A stretch of 64,000 bases of DNA from JBLIRR01 sp049472395 (GTDB lineage: Bacteria > SZUA-182 > DTGQ01 > JBLIRR01). The DNA lies in assembly GCA_049472395.1 (NCBI GenBank), contig JBLIRR010000002.1, positions 1 through 64,000 of the forward strand. Direction: 5' to 3'. A program made the translations under genes and the position numbers. Under the pieces are notes generated by a model. The model saw only the letters and a program-made list of their open reading frames with translations. It made no database searches and was not told where the DNA came from. Shown here piece by piece: positions 44,403 through 54,358 of the stretch; the stretch's first letter is position 1; every line of letters begins with the position of its first letter.

Positions 44403-45068
44403 TTGAATCGATATTTAGAATTAGCTGAATTGTGGGCTATTTCCTGGGTAGGGTGGGCATTTATCAGGCTAAATGCGCTGAGCATGAATATTGAGTTTAT
44501 TCATAAAGAACGGCTTGACAATATTAAAAAAAAGGGAGAATCTCCGATTTATACTTTTTGGCATAATCGGCTTTTAATGATGCCCCTCATTGCTCTCGGA
44601 CAAAAGGTGGTGATTGTCATAAGTCAGCATAAGGATGGTGAATATATTAGCCAAGTGATGAAACGTTTTGGTTTTAAAAGTGTCCGGGGCTCCACCACGA
44701 GAGGCGGGAGCACTGCCTTACGTCAAATTGTAAGACTAATGAGAGATGGTTGGCACGGAGGGATTACCCCTGATGGGCCGCGAGGGCCAAAATATACACT
44801 TAAGGAAGGAGTGTTATCATTATCAGCCCTCACGGGGTGCCCCATTCTTCCCGCTGCCTTTAATAGCAGCCGAAAAAAAATTCTCTACACATGGGATAAT
44901 TTCATCATCCCCTATCCCTTCTCACGGGGAGTTATGGTCATCGGCAATCCTATTTATATAAATAAAAGAGATTTAAAAAATAGAAAAAATTTTGAAGATA
45001 AAAGACTTTATGTTGAACAGGCCCTTATGCTCGTCACAGAGGAGGCAGATGCCTGCTTTGAAAATTAG
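44403..45068 (+). CDS. DUF374 lysophospholipid acyltransferase-like protein
   Basis: 221 residues of the DUF374 family, related to LpxL/PlsC acyltransferases acting on membrane lipids or lipid A. The catalytic-type motif FWHNRLLMMP (His and the spaced acidic/basic pair), SQHKDGEYIS, SVRGSTTRGGSTAL and GITPDGPRGPKY are the standard signatures. One hydrophobic segment near the N-terminus suggests inner-membrane association. It starts at TTG 44403 with GAAGGGAA upstream; no ATG is available. It is divergent from clpS and followed by the EAL-HDOD gene after 68 bases. Confidence 0.93.
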   Translation: MNRYLELAELWAISWVGWAFIRLNALSMNIEFIHKERLDNIKKKGESPIYTFWHNRLLMMPLIALGQKVVIVISQHKDGEYISQVMKRFGFKSVRGSTTRGGSTALRQIVRLMRDGWHGGITPDGPRGPKYTLKEGVLSLSALTGCPILPAAFNSSRKKILYTWDNFIIPYPFSRGVMVIGNPIYINKRDLKNRKNFEDKRLYVEQALMLVTEEADACFEN

Positions 45069-45136
45069 AAAAAGTTTTTGTCTCTCGATGCCGAGAGTAA
45101 AGCTAAGATTCTTTTTATCTTTTTCAAGAGGAATAA

Positions 45137-46342
45137 ATGAATATTTATGTAGCTCGGCAACCTATATTAAAAAAAAATAGGGCTATCTATGCCTATGAAC
45201 TTCTTTTTCGAGATAGCTTGGCAAATTTCATCCCCGATGTGGATGGGGACTTCGCAACTTCTATGGTTCTTTCGAGCAGTTTTTTATCAATAGGCATTGA
45301 AGCAATAACGGGAGGCAGGAGAGCGTTTATAAATTTTACGGAGAACCTTCTCATAAAAAAAATTCCATTAATGTTTCCCAAAGAGAAAACTGTTATTGAA
45401 ATGCTTGAAAATATTGAAGTGAAAGAGATAATAATCGACATATGCAAGGAAATGAAAAAACATGGATACATTATTGCCCTTGATGACTTTGTGTATTCTG
45501 TCCAGAAAGAACCTCTGATTTCATTAGTTGATATTGTGAAATTTGATTTTAATGCATGCTCTATTGAAGAAATAAAAGAAAGCGCACAACGTTTCCCCTC
45601 TCATGTGAAGCTTTTGGCTGAGAAAATTGAAACATATGAAATATTTCGCACAGCCCAGGATATGGGCTTTGATTATTTTCAAGGCTATTTTTTTTGCAGG
45701 CCTGAAATTTTACAGGCGAAAGAGCTCTCCGGCTCTCAAATGAATCTATTGCAGATCATGGCTGAAGCGAATAAACCTGAGGTTGAATTTAGAAAGATCG
45801 AAGATTTGATTTTACATGATATCACTATTTCCTATAAGCTGCTGCGTTATATAAATTCTGCACATTTTATGAGAAGAAGAGAAATCTCTTCCATTAAAGA
45901 AGCTATTATATATTTAGGGGAAGAAGAACTGCGACGCTTTATCTCTTTGATTGCAATGTCAAATCTTGCGGCAAAAAAGCCGAATGAATTGATCATGACA
46001 TCGTGTATAAGGGCAAAATTTTGTGAATTATGCGCACATCACAATAATAATAAAAGGATAAAACCGTGGGAACTTTTTACGGTCGGGCTGTTTTCACTTA
46101 TTGATGCCATACTTGATCAGCCTATTGAAATCATCATGAAAAAGCTTCCACTTAATGATACTATCACCAATACGCTTATACATAAATCAGGGGAACTTTC
46201 ACACTATCTTAGGCTTATTGAAAATTTTGAGAACGGATTATGGAATGAATTAAAGAAGGAGAGCGATTATCTTGGTATAAATGAGGCAGAATTACTCAAG
46301 ATATATTCCAATGCGTGTGCATGGGCCAATTCTATAGTATAG
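45137..46342 (+). CDS. EAL-HDOD signalling protein (YuxH type)
   Basis: 401 residues, cytoplasmic. Residues 1-190 are a degenerate EAL domain: the signature is YELLFRD instead of EAL, and the metal-binding DDFVYS and KFDF segments are only partly kept, so c-di-GMP hydrolysis is unlikely. Residues about 195-390 are an HDOD domain (LLQIMAEANKPEVEFRKIEDLI, SYKLLRYINSA, ISSIKEAIIYLG). This pairing is the YuxH family, thought to work as a non-enzymatic c-di-GMP or regulatory scaffold. An AAGAGG site precedes the ATG. Confidence 0.93.
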   Translation: MNIYVARQPILKKNRAIYAYELLFRDSLANFIPDVDGDFATSMVLSSSFLSIGIEAITGGRRAFINFTENLLIKKIPLMFPKEKTVIEMLENIEVKEIIIDICKEMKKHGYIIALDDFVYSVQKEPLISLVDIVKFDFNACSIEEIKESAQRFPSHVKLLAEKIETYEIFRTAQDMGFDYFQGYFFCRPEILQAKELSGSQMNLLQIMAEANKPEVEFRKIEDLILHDITISYKLLRYINSAHFMRRREISSIKEAIIYLGEEELRRFISLIAMSNLAAKKPNELIMTSCIRAKFCELCAHHNNNKRIKPWELFTVGLFSLIDAILDQPIEIIMKKLPLNDTITNTLIHKSGELSHYLRLIENFENGLWNELKKESDYLGINEAELLKIYSNACAWANSIV

Positions 46343-46363
46343 TGTAGTAACAGCATTCCCCAT

Positions 46364-48529
46364 TTAAGGGGAGATTTGTATAAACCGGTTTCTTTTAACC
46401 TGCAGAAGAGGAACCTCTTTGTCTGATTCTCCGGTGGGTGCAAATCCTAAAGTTCCACATATTCCATAATAATTTTCTAATTGCGCAAGACCTCGTCTGA
46501 TCTCTTCCCTGCTTGTTGCACCTGTCTCAATTATATAAAGTATTATCTGGGCAGCTTCATAGGCTTGAGCAGCAATTGAATCCGGATCTGTCTGAAATTT
46601 CTCCCTGAAATGAGCAATAAATTTCTTTACATTTTCATCAGAAGAATCATGATTAAATCCTACGGGGAAAATAACGCCATCTACATATTCTTCCCCCTCA
46701 TGAATAAGTTTCGGATTATACCATGCATCCACTCCAAAGATCCTCATAGGCTCTTCTTTTATTTGTTCTTCTTCATTATCATTATGTTCCAAACCATCCG
46801 TCTCTTTGTCTTCTTTTCCTGCAGTTTCATCATCCTCATCCTTTTCTGGTTCTGGTTTATAGTAAGGGATTTGGGGAGCGATGAGAACAGCTTTATTATA
46901 ATCAGAGGGTATAAAAAGGGCCTCTGGATTAATTTCATATATGCGCTCAATTTGGTGGCGAAAATCCGTGTCCCCCTCATCATAAAACTCTATTATTTTG
47001 ATATTTGCACCCAATTCCTCAACAATATCAGCAAAAGAGGTCATAAATCTTCGCCCATAAGCATTATAAGGATAAAGCAATGCAAAATCTATCAAGCCCA
47101 ATGTATTAATGGCATACTCTGCAATCGCCTCAACCTGATGCTGGCTGGTAAGAGAATTTCTGAATATATAATAGCCGATTTCGCAAATCCCATCACCACT
47201 TGCGGTGGGTGTAATAAGAGGTATTTGAATTTGTTCCGCACTTTTTGCAGCAGATTTTGCAGATTCACTTAAAAGCGGGCCGATAATGGCCAACGCATTT
47301 TCCTCATTTGCGAGAACACGCACTCCTTGCCGCGCCAGAGCCGGTCTGCCTTTAGTGTCGACGATAACCAATGTAGCTTTCTTTTCGTTGACTTTGTTGT
47401 ATTCTTCGATTGCTACTTTTATCCCTCTGACTATCTTTTCTCCGTACACAGCCAAATCTTCGGTAATTGGGGCGATACATCCGATTTTTATCTCCTCTAT
47501 AGTGCGTGAAGATGAGAGTGTTTCCATCTTTTTCTTGATAATTTCAGCTTTTTCATGATGGGGAAAGGTCTGTAAAAATCGTTTCCACCACACACGCGCA
47601 TCATAAGTCTTGCCTTCGCGAAAAAACCTATCACTTATCTCAATCATGGCAAGATCGCCCGGCAATGTATTTGGAAATTCCACAATCAGAGATTTGAGGT
47701 CGATGATGGATAATTTTTGTTCTATCAGCTCTCTGGCGAGTTCATATAAGGATGCTTTTTTATTTTCCGGCAGGTCATCATTGAGCATCTGTGCAATCAG
47801 CCGGATTGCTTCCGGGTAATTGCCTTGTTCTATATAAATTTCACTTAGCTTTTCTTTTATTTTTAATTGATACGAAGTCGGCAGGTCCCCTTCGAGGGCC
47901 TCAATGAAGTGTAATAGGGCAGAATCTCTTTCGTCTAAGAGAATTTCACTGGATGCCAATTGATATAATGCATAATGCTTGTAAGGTGAATCCGGGTAAA
48001 GAATAAGAATGGAGTATGCCAAATCCTTGGATTGTTCATATTGAAAAACTTCCCTATAGGCTTTTGAGAGCATAAGCCTTATTTTTTCATCATATTCACT
48101 ATTAGGGAAATCATTGCGGAATTTATTGAGTACCTGAATGGCTCGTTGATAGTCCTTAAGGTAATAAAAAGCCTGTCCGATATGATATCTGGCATAGGGT
48201 ATATGCTTACTTCTCGGGTATTTATATATTAGCTTTCTGAAATTGAGAAGTGCCTTCCGATAATTTTTTTGAGTAAAATATATCTTCCCTAAATTGTAGT
48301 ATGCGTTTTCTTTAAGAGAATTATCTTGCCCCTCTTTGATAAAAACCTCGAAAAAATAGATAGCTTGTTCATATTCTCCCTTTTCATAACTTTTCTCACC
48401 AGTATAGAAATAATCATTCACATTGGAATATTTAGTTTTTATTACGCGCGCAGTAGCGCACCCCTGTAATATTACAAGAAGAATCAAGACTATTGTTCTC
48501 TTAATAGTAGCGGATTTTTGGGCACTCAT
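46364..48529 (-). CDS. LpoA-like lipoprotein: TPR repeats plus type I periplasmic-binding fold
   Basis: 721 residues. Lipobox LQGC places the lipidated Cys at about residue 24. Residues about 35-330 hold TPR repeats of the BamD/YbgF kind (KGEYEQAIYFFEVFI, KNYRKALLNFRKLI, KDYQRAIQVLNKF, GNYPEAIRLIAQML). Residues about 350-720 are a Peripla_BP_6 domain like branched-chain amino-acid receptors (KIGCIAPITEDLAVYG, ALAIIGPLLSESAKSAA, LITPTASGDG, FALLYPYNAYGRRF). This order matches LpoA, the outer-membrane activator of a peptidoglycan synthase. An acidic insertion of about 35 residues (KDEDDETAGKEDKETDG and on) interrupts the second lobe. It is convergent with the EAL-HDOD gene. Confidence 0.88.
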   Translation of the reverse strand: MSAQKSATIKRTIVLILLVILQGCATARVIKTKYSNVNDYFYTGEKSYEKGEYEQAIYFFEVFIKEGQDNSLKENAYYNLGKIYFTQKNYRKALLNFRKLIYKYPRSKHIPYARYHIGQAFYYLKDYQRAIQVLNKFRNDFPNSEYDEKIRLMLSKAYREVFQYEQSKDLAYSILILYPDSPYKHYALYQLASSEILLDERDSALLHFIEALEGDLPTSYQLKIKEKLSEIYIEQGNYPEAIRLIAQMLNDDLPENKKASLYELARELIEQKLSIIDLKSLIVEFPNTLPGDLAMIEISDRFFREGKTYDARVWWKRFLQTFPHHEKAEIIKKKMETLSSSRTIEEIKIGCIAPITEDLAVYGEKIVRGIKVAIEEYNKVNEKKATLVIVDTKGRPALARQGVRVLANEENALAIIGPLLSESAKSAAKSAEQIQIPLITPTASGDGICEIGYYIFRNSLTSQHQVEAIAEYAINTLGLIDFALLYPYNAYGRRFMTSFADIVEELGANIKIIEFYDEGDTDFRHQIERIYEINPEALFIPSDYNKAVLIAPQIPYYKPEPEKDEDDETAGKEDKETDGLEHNDNEEEQIKEEPMRIFGVDAWYNPKLIHEGEEYVDGVIFPVGFNHDSSDENVKKFIAHFREKFQTDPDSIAAQAYEAAQIILYIIETGATSREEIRRGLAQLENYYGICGTLGFAPTGESDKEVPLLQVKRNRFIQISP

Positions 48530-48654
48530 TTTTCTAATCTCTTATCCTTTAAATTTTTTTCTATACTATACACTAGGTAGATGGTTAGGTCAAAATTTTT
48601 ATAGACGGTTGATAAAAATATAGTGTATAATGCTTACTAAAAATGAGGAGCAAA

Positions 48655-49665
48655 ATGAAAAGAGAGGCAATGTTATTTAACACAAAAGAGGATTTGAAAG
48701 TCCAGTGCTTATTATGTGGCCATAAATGCGTGATTAAAGAGGGTATGTATGGAATTTGCGGAGTGAGGGAAAATCAAGGGGGCAGATTATATACTTACAC
48801 TTTTGGGGAATTAATCGCCATGCATATTGATCCTATTGAAAAAAAGCCCCTGTATCATTTTTTACCAGGCAGTCAGTCTCTTTCTATCGCAACGCCGGGG
48901 TGTAATTTTAAATGTGATTTTTGTCAAAATTGGCAGATATCCCAACATAAAGCGCACGATTTTCATAACCTTAATCTTTATTCGGCAACACCTGGAGAGA
49001 TTGTACATAAAGCTCAAGGAGAAGGTTGCCAAAGCATATCCTATACCTATACCGAACCAACCATATATTTTGAATATGCATATGAGATAGCACAATTGGC
49101 CCAAAAAGAGCGAATATATAATATTTTTGTCACCAATGGTTTTATGAGTCAGGAAGCGCTCGATACAATTCACCCGTATCTGGATGCTGCTAATGTTGAT
49201 CTTAAATCCTTCAGGGAGCCATTCTATAAAAATATATGTCACGGGAGATTAAAGGTTGTCCTTGAGAGCATTGAATTAATGCACACACTTAATGTGTGGG
49301 TGGAAATTACGACGCTTATTGTTCCTGACCTTAATGACTCAAAAGAAGAATTAAAGGATATTGCCAATTTTATTGCAAGTATTAACAAAGATATACCATG
49401 GCATGTGAGCCGTTTTCATGGAGATTATAAACTCGGCAGCACGCAGTTTACTCCATTAAACACAATGCATATGGCTAAAGAATTAGGTCATGAAGCTGGG
49501 CTTCGCTATGTGTATCTCGGGAATGTGAGGAGTGATAATAATACGTATTGTCCTACGTGCAAAGCACTTCTCATTGACAGATCGTTTTATGTTGCTTCGA
49601 AAAATACTATTGAAGATTCCAAATGCCCGAAATGTGGCACTAAAATAGAAGGTATATGGGATTAA
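48655..49665 (+). CDS. amrS: AmmeMemoRadiSam-system radical SAM protein
   Basis: 336 residues. The ATG at 48655 has GAGGAG five bases upstream and is preferred to the ATG at 48643, which would contain that site. An N-terminal zinc-like pair (CLLCGHKC, GICGVREN) precedes the radical SAM cluster motif CNFKCDFC in TPGCNFKCDFCQNW. The SAM-site and barrel segments CQSISYTYTEPTIYFEY, VTNGFM and AANVDLKSFR are family standard. A C-terminal zinc ribbon has two CxxC pairs (YCPTCKA, CPKCGT). The usual AmmeMemoRadiSam partners (AMMECR1 and Memo) are not adjacent. The substrate of this family is unsettled. It precedes fdhE in the same direction. Confidence 0.93.
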   Translation: MKREAMLFNTKEDLKVQCLLCGHKCVIKEGMYGICGVRENQGGRLYTYTFGELIAMHIDPIEKKPLYHFLPGSQSLSIATPGCNFKCDFCQNWQISQHKAHDFHNLNLYSATPGEIVHKAQGEGCQSISYTYTEPTIYFEYAYEIAQLAQKERIYNIFVTNGFMSQEALDTIHPYLDAANVDLKSFREPFYKNICHGRLKVVLESIELMHTLNVWVEITTLIVPDLNDSKEELKDIANFIASINKDIPWHVSRFHGDYKLGSTQFTPLNTMHMAKELGHEAGLRYVYLGNVRSDNNTYCPTCKALLIDRSFYVASKNTIEDSKCPKCGTKIEGIWD

Positions 49666-49716
49666 TGATCTAGAGAGCAAAGACGTAACACTAGTAACAG
49701 GAGGATAAGGAGGATC

Positions 49717-50625
49717 ATGGATGAATCAAGGACCGTTGTAAAGCGGATAGATAAAATATCTCAGAAGCTTCCCCTGCTCGGGGAAGTCATTTCCTTCGGC
49801 TATGATATGTGGCAAATTCAGAATGGGATGAGAGACGCCGTTAATATCCCAAGCCTTTTAATAATGAAAGCGGATAGAGAACGTTATGAAAAAAGGATTA
49901 AAGAAAACCTTCCCCTTTTAGATAAACAGGATATCCTTGTGACTTTACACATGAGCCAGTGGATGGAAAATGCTCATCGAGTAATGCAATTTCTTAGGGA
50001 AAGGCGCCCTCAACTTATAGAGTCAATAGAGGAGATTGAAAAACATATACAAGGGACAGATGCAAAAAAATTAATTGAACCTTACCTGCCACCTTTAGAT
50101 TCGACTCCCTATCATGGTGTAATGCACCAAGAAAATAATGATGCATTGATGTTTTATGTCTTAGACTGCAGTCTTAAACCATCGGCCAGAACGTACGGGA
50201 AAATATGTGCTGATTTTTTTTCAAAAATGGACCCAAATGACTGGAAATTATCTATCTGTCCCTTATGCGGCGGGAAACCGATGATGGGTGAAATTAAAGG
50301 GGAAGAGGGGAAAAAATATCTCATTTGCTCATGGTGTGAGACAGTATGGCTCTATCGACGAGTAGAATGCCCGTTTTGTCAAAATAGCGCACATGATAGC
50401 CTGAAATATTTTTCATCAACTGATCTTGAGATAGAAGAAGATTTACGATTGCGGGTAGATATGTGCGAAAAGTGCAAAAAGTATCTTAAAACGATTGACA
50501 ACAAAGAGGATATATTTGAGAATAAAGCCTTTGGCCTGGAGGATTTACTCACACTCTATCTTGATTTAATTGCTCATAAAGAGGGATTTGAGAGACCGAT
50601 ACCCCAAAGCCTTATTAGCAGATAA
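49717..50625 (+). CDS. fdhE: Formate dehydrogenase accessory protein FdhE
   Basis: 302 residues, cytoplasmic. It is needed to mature respiratory formate dehydrogenases and binds iron or zinc through paired cysteines. Here the CxxC motifs are CPLCGGKP, CSWCETVW, CPFCQNS and CEKCKKY in the second half, with LICSWCETVWLYRRVECPFC strongly diagnostic. The helical first half is less conserved. GGAGGATAAGGAGG precedes the ATG. No dehydrogenase subunit is in the window, so the target must be encoded elsewhere. Linked in direction with amrS and speA. Confidence 0.95.
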   Translation: MDESRTVVKRIDKISQKLPLLGEVISFGYDMWQIQNGMRDAVNIPSLLIMKADRERYEKRIKENLPLLDKQDILVTLHMSQWMENAHRVMQFLRERRPQLIESIEEIEKHIQGTDAKKLIEPYLPPLDSTPYHGVMHQENNDALMFYVLDCSLKPSARTYGKICADFFSKMDPNDWKLSICPLCGGKPMMGEIKGEEGKKYLICSWCETVWLYRRVECPFCQNSAHDSLKYFSSTDLEIEEDLRLRVDMCEKCKKYLKTIDNKEDIFENKAFGLEDLLTLYLDLIAHKEGFERPIPQSLISR

Positions 50626-50654
50626 TATGTTTTGTAAAAGAGGTAAAAGAGAAA

Positions 50655-52580
50655 ATGAAAAAATGGACCATTAAGGATGCTGAGGAACTTTACAATATTA
50701 AAGGATGGGGTCTTAGATTTTTTGGAATAAATGAAGCAGGTGAGCTTGAGGTTTATCCCCTCAAGGACCAGGGAAAGCCGATAGTGCTCAAATATCTTGT
50801 TGAGGATTTAGTTTCTCAAGGCCTGTCACCACCTATTCTTCTTCGCTTTTCAGATATCCTCAGATACAGAATAGAGCAGCTTTCATCCTGTTTCCAGATT
50901 GCACGTAAAACATTTAAATACAATGGGAACTATTTTGGCGTATACCCTGTAAAAGTAAATCAGCAAAGACAAGTAGTGGAAGAGATTTTGAGATTTGGGA
51001 AGCCTTTTAATATTGGCCTTGAAGTAGGCTCCAAGTCAGAACTTCTCTTTGCTCTCGCCATGATGAATAATCCACATGCATTTACAATTATCAATGGCTA
51101 TAAGGATGAGGCATTTATTCGTCTTGCATTGATAGGATTAAAACTCGGGAGGAAGATAATTATCGTTGTGGAGAAACCATCAGAACTTGATTTGATTTAT
51201 GATGTCTCAAGACAGCTCCAGATAGACCCTTTAATCGGATTAAGAATTCGCCTCTCCTCTGACGGTTCGGGACGATGGGCGAGTTCGAGTGGAGAGCAGT
51301 CAAAATTTGGCCTCAATTCAACGGAACTTATAGATGTTGTAAAAAGGGGAAAGGAGAATAATTACCTGCAGCATATTCAACTCATACATTTTCATCTCGG
51401 GAGTCAGATTACAAATATACGACATATTAAATCAGGACTTACTGAAATTGCACACTTTTATTGCCAATTGAATCGCCTCGGATGCAATCTGAGATATATA
51501 GATGTTGGAGGAGGACTCGGGGTAGATTACGATGGTTCTCGCACCTCATATCCCTCGAGTGTTAATTACAGTATGCAGGAGTATGCTAATGATGTGGTGT
51601 GGCATATAAAGGAGGTATGTAATAGCCAAGATCTGCCTCACCCTCATCTTATAACCGAATCAGGAAGAGCCCTGGTCGCACATCATTCAATGTTGGTCTT
51701 CAATGTGTTGGATGTCTCATCACACCCCTATTGGGATGAAGGAAATGCGGTTGGAAATGATGAACATGATATTGTAAAGAATTTATATTCTACACTTGTT
51801 GAATTAACGAATAAAAATCTCCGTGAATACTGGCATGACGCAGTACAACTTAAAGAAGATGTATATCAATCATTTAATTTGGGACTCCTTGATCTTGAGT
51901 CACGAGCAAAAGCAGAGAGTATATTTTGGACCATAGCAAAAAAGGTATATTCTAAAACCTATGATATGAAAAATATTCCGTCGGAGATGGAAATGTTGAA
52001 TCATTATTTGGCGGATAAATATTTCTGCAATTTTTCATTATTTCAATCCTTGCCAGATTTTTGGGCTCTTGATCATCTATTTCCCATAATACCAATTCAT
52101 CGATTACATGAACGTCCTGATCGTGAAGCGACACTGCATGATATTACCTGTGATTCAGACGGGAAAATAGACCGGTTTATCGGAAGAAGAGATATTCAGA
52201 AGATATTGCAGGTCCATAGCTTTGACAGGAAAAAAAAGGCATCGCCTTATTATCTGGGAGCATTTCTGACAGGGGCCTATCAGGAAACCTTGGGGGATTT
52301 TCATAACCTATTTGGCGAAACGAACACGGCCCATATATCAATCAATGAGGATGGAAGCTATAATATAGAACAACTTTTAAAGGGGGAGACAGCTCAAGAT
52401 GTCTTGCAATATATGCAGTTTCCTTCGGGGGAATTAACTGCAAAGATTGAGAAAGAGATCAAAAAAAGGGAAAAAGAGGGCATTATGAAAGAGAGTGAGG
52501 GTGAGAAAATCCTGAGTTTATTTAAAAAGGGTCTACAAGAATATACCTATTTATCAGCCCCAAAGAGGGGTAGGGAGTAA
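50655..52580 (+). CDS. speA: Biosynthetic arginine decarboxylase
   Basis: 641 residues, close to the usual 630-660. A PLP enzyme that turns arginine into agmatine for polyamine synthesis. The PLP lysine is in YFGVYPVKVNQQRQ. FNIGLEVGSKSELLFAL, IQLIHFHLGSQITNI, YIDVGGGLGVDYDGS and the second-site TESGRALVAHHSML are standard. The C-terminal LFGETNTAHI also matches. The Cys-x-Asp-like active-site segment CDSDGKID is intact. It starts 29 bases after fdhE with AGAGGTAAAAGAG upstream. Agmatine-processing genes are not in the window. A small membrane gene follows after two bases. Confidence 0.97.
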   Translation: MKKWTIKDAEELYNIKGWGLRFFGINEAGELEVYPLKDQGKPIVLKYLVEDLVSQGLSPPILLRFSDILRYRIEQLSSCFQIARKTFKYNGNYFGVYPVKVNQQRQVVEEILRFGKPFNIGLEVGSKSELLFALAMMNNPHAFTIINGYKDEAFIRLALIGLKLGRKIIIVVEKPSELDLIYDVSRQLQIDPLIGLRIRLSSDGSGRWASSSGEQSKFGLNSTELIDVVKRGKENNYLQHIQLIHFHLGSQITNIRHIKSGLTEIAHFYCQLNRLGCNLRYIDVGGGLGVDYDGSRTSYPSSVNYSMQEYANDVVWHIKEVCNSQDLPHPHLITESGRALVAHHSMLVFNVLDVSSHPYWDEGNAVGNDEHDIVKNLYSTLVELTNKNLREYWHDAVQLKEDVYQSFNLGLLDLESRAKAESIFWTIAKKVYSKTYDMKNIPSEMEMLNHYLADKYFCNFSLFQSLPDFWALDHLFPIIPIHRLHERPDREATLHDITCDSDGKIDRFIGRRDIQKILQVHSFDRKKKASPYYLGAFLTGAYQETLGDFHNLFGETNTAHISINEDGSYNIEQLLKGETAQDVLQYMQFPSGELTAKIEKEIKKREKEGIMKESEGEKILSLFKKGLQEYTYLSAPKRGRE

Positions 52581-52582
52581 TT

Positions 52583-52984
52583 ATGCTGATTACCCCTTTT
52601 GTGTTGGCAGGCGAAAATTCTTCTTCCGGGCTCGCGCATTTTGAGGGAGGATTTTCATTCTTTCTCATAGTAATCACATTCGGATTGTGGATTGGATTTC
52701 CCTTGTGGTTTTCAATGAGACGGGCGCAAGGTATAATAAACTTAGAAAAGAGGGGGCCGGATGGCGAGATGAAACAGGTGGGAATGCTCTTTGAATTAGG
52801 TATATTTGTATTTGTCATCCCCTCAATTTTTTTTGCAATTTTTGTATTTTTGAATTTTCTTCTGAGCTTCTTTTGTAAAGAGGCTGTCTATCGATTTAAT
52901 ATGGCACTTCAGATTACCGCAGTAATAGTCGATGCCATGCTACTGTTCTATATGGTCCTTGTCGAGAAGAAAAAAAGACTATAA
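52583..52984 (+). CDS. Small membrane protein, coupled to speA
   Basis: 133 residues starting two bases after the speA stop, so translational coupling is likely; GGGGTAGGGAG lies within the end of speA. Three membrane helices are visible (SFFLIVITFGLWIGFPLWF, ELGIFVFVIPSIFFAIFVFL, ITAVIVDAMLLFYMVLV). The first cytoplasmic loop is basic (RRAQGIINLEKRG). I do not recognise a family. Because of its place it may help polyamine traffic, but nothing in the sequence shows that. Its 3' end overlaps the convergent amidase gene by six bases. Confidence 0.75.
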   Translation: MLITPFVLAGENSSSGLAHFEGGFSFFLIVITFGLWIGFPLWFSMRRAQGIINLEKRGPDGEMKQVGMLFELGIFVFVIPSIFFAIFVFLNFLLSFFCKEAVYRFNMALQITAVIVDAMLLFYMVLVEKKKRL

Positions 52985-54358
52985 GATGGGGATTTTAAGT
53001 TTTTGTCCAATTCTTATATGAGAGCTGTCCTTAATATTATTTACGGACATAAGATAACTTAAGTTAACCTTATAATATGTGGCGAGTCGCCAGAGATTTT
53101 CACCCTTTTTCACGGTATGTACCTTATATTTTTCTTGTGTGGCATGAGTTTTCGCCACTTTGTGAGGAGCCTGATGGATGTTTTGTGGTCTGGCGTTGAG
53201 GGATTTTTTTATCCCCATTGCTATGTGCTGTCCCATTTGCCCTTGATATTTCTTATTAGTGAGCAGCTTTAAATCTTTGTTATTTGTCAAATACGACAGT
53301 TCAATCAATATAGAGGGGATAGAGGGAGATTTAAGCACCGCAAAATTTCCGCATTTTAAACCATCTGGGCCATCCTTCTTTATATCCTCTATGGCAAGCA
53401 AACAATCCAAGACCACCTGCCCGAGGGTTATGCTTTCGTTTAATGTATATGTTTGAGCAAGATCAATGAGAATGGAACTGAGATAATCATCCTCCTCCTG
53501 AGATAAATCAACGCCTCCTATGAGGTCTGAGGCATTTTCTCGATTCGCTAATAGCTGGGATGCCTTGTCACTTACCCCCTTTTGTGATAAATAATATACT
53601 GAAGCCCCATACGCGCTTGATTTTTTACTTGCATTCACATGAAGGCTTACAAAAAGATCTGCCTGGTATTTATGGGCAATCTCCACTCTTTTCTTGAGAG
53701 GGAGATAATAGTCTCCCGTTCTCGTCAAATAGGCTTTAATATTCGGTTCTAAATCAAGATACGCCTTTAATTCTCGAGCGACATTCAGTACGATATCTTT
53801 TTCTTTATATTCTTTATATCGTCTTTTTACAATTGCCCCCGGGTCTTCACCACCATGACCCGGGTCTATCACAATGATCCAGTTGTTTTCTTTTTGATTT
53901 TGTATGGTCTGTAAAATCTCTTCCTCTTTATTATGGAATTTGGGATTACTGATATCTATGACCACTCGGTCAGGTTTGTTTCTATATTTTAAAAGAGTAA
54001 AGATTTTATAGTCAGTGTTGTGGCAAAGCTTTATCTGAGCGGTGGTTTTTTTATTGTTCGATTTCTTTAAGAATAGCCCTTTGACTAAATCGTCATTTAT
54101 TGTAAAGCTATTTCTGCTTGTTGCATTGATACATTCCGAAAAGTCAATATTGATACAGTGAGATTTATTATCTTCAGTAGCCTTATATGTTACCGGAGCA
54201 TCCAGATCGAATACAATCCTTGTATATTCTCCTGCTGCCCAGGATCTTATCTCTGTGATCCTGCTTTCTCTACCGTAAGCGCTCCTCGTTACTATAAGTA
54301 TGATAAAAATAGCGCATATCTTTATCCATACTTTTATCACGTCCATAGCTCTTACCAT
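52979..54358 (-). CDS. amiC: AmiC-like N-acetylmuramoyl-L-alanine amidase with AMIN and LysM domains
   Basis: 459 residues with a signal peptide. An AMIN domain (about 33-135; ITEIRSWAAGEYTRIVFDLD) targets the septum. The Amidase_3 domain (about 160-375) has zinc ligands in VIDPGHGGEDPGA (His), the DIVLNVARELKAYL Glu region and LFVSLHVNAS (His), plus the catalytic Glu in SILIELSYLTN. A C-terminal LysM (about 412-456; VHTVKKGENLWRLATYY) binds glycan. It splits daughter cells by cutting stem peptides from septal peptidoglycan. AGAGGAATGA precedes the ATG at 54358. No EnvC/NlpD activator is next to it. It is divergent from the hybrid kinase. Confidence 0.93.
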   Translation of the reverse strand: MVRAMDVIKVWIKICAIFIILIVTRSAYGRESRITEIRSWAAGEYTRIVFDLDAPVTYKATEDNKSHCINIDFSECINATSRNSFTINDDLVKGLFLKKSNNKKTTAQIKLCHNTDYKIFTLLKYRNKPDRVVIDISNPKFHNKEEEILQTIQNQKENNWIIVIDPGHGGEDPGAIVKRRYKEYKEKDIVLNVARELKAYLDLEPNIKAYLTRTGDYYLPLKKRVEIAHKYQADLFVSLHVNASKKSSAYGASVYYLSQKGVSDKASQLLANRENASDLIGGVDLSQEEDDYLSSILIDLAQTYTLNESITLGQVVLDCLLAIEDIKKDGPDGLKCGNFAVLKSPSIPSILIELSYLTNNKDLKLLTNKKYQGQMGQHIAMGIKKSLNARPQNIHQAPHKVAKTHATQEKYKVHTVKKGENLWRLATYYKVNLSYLMSVNNIKDSSHIRIGQKLKIPIL

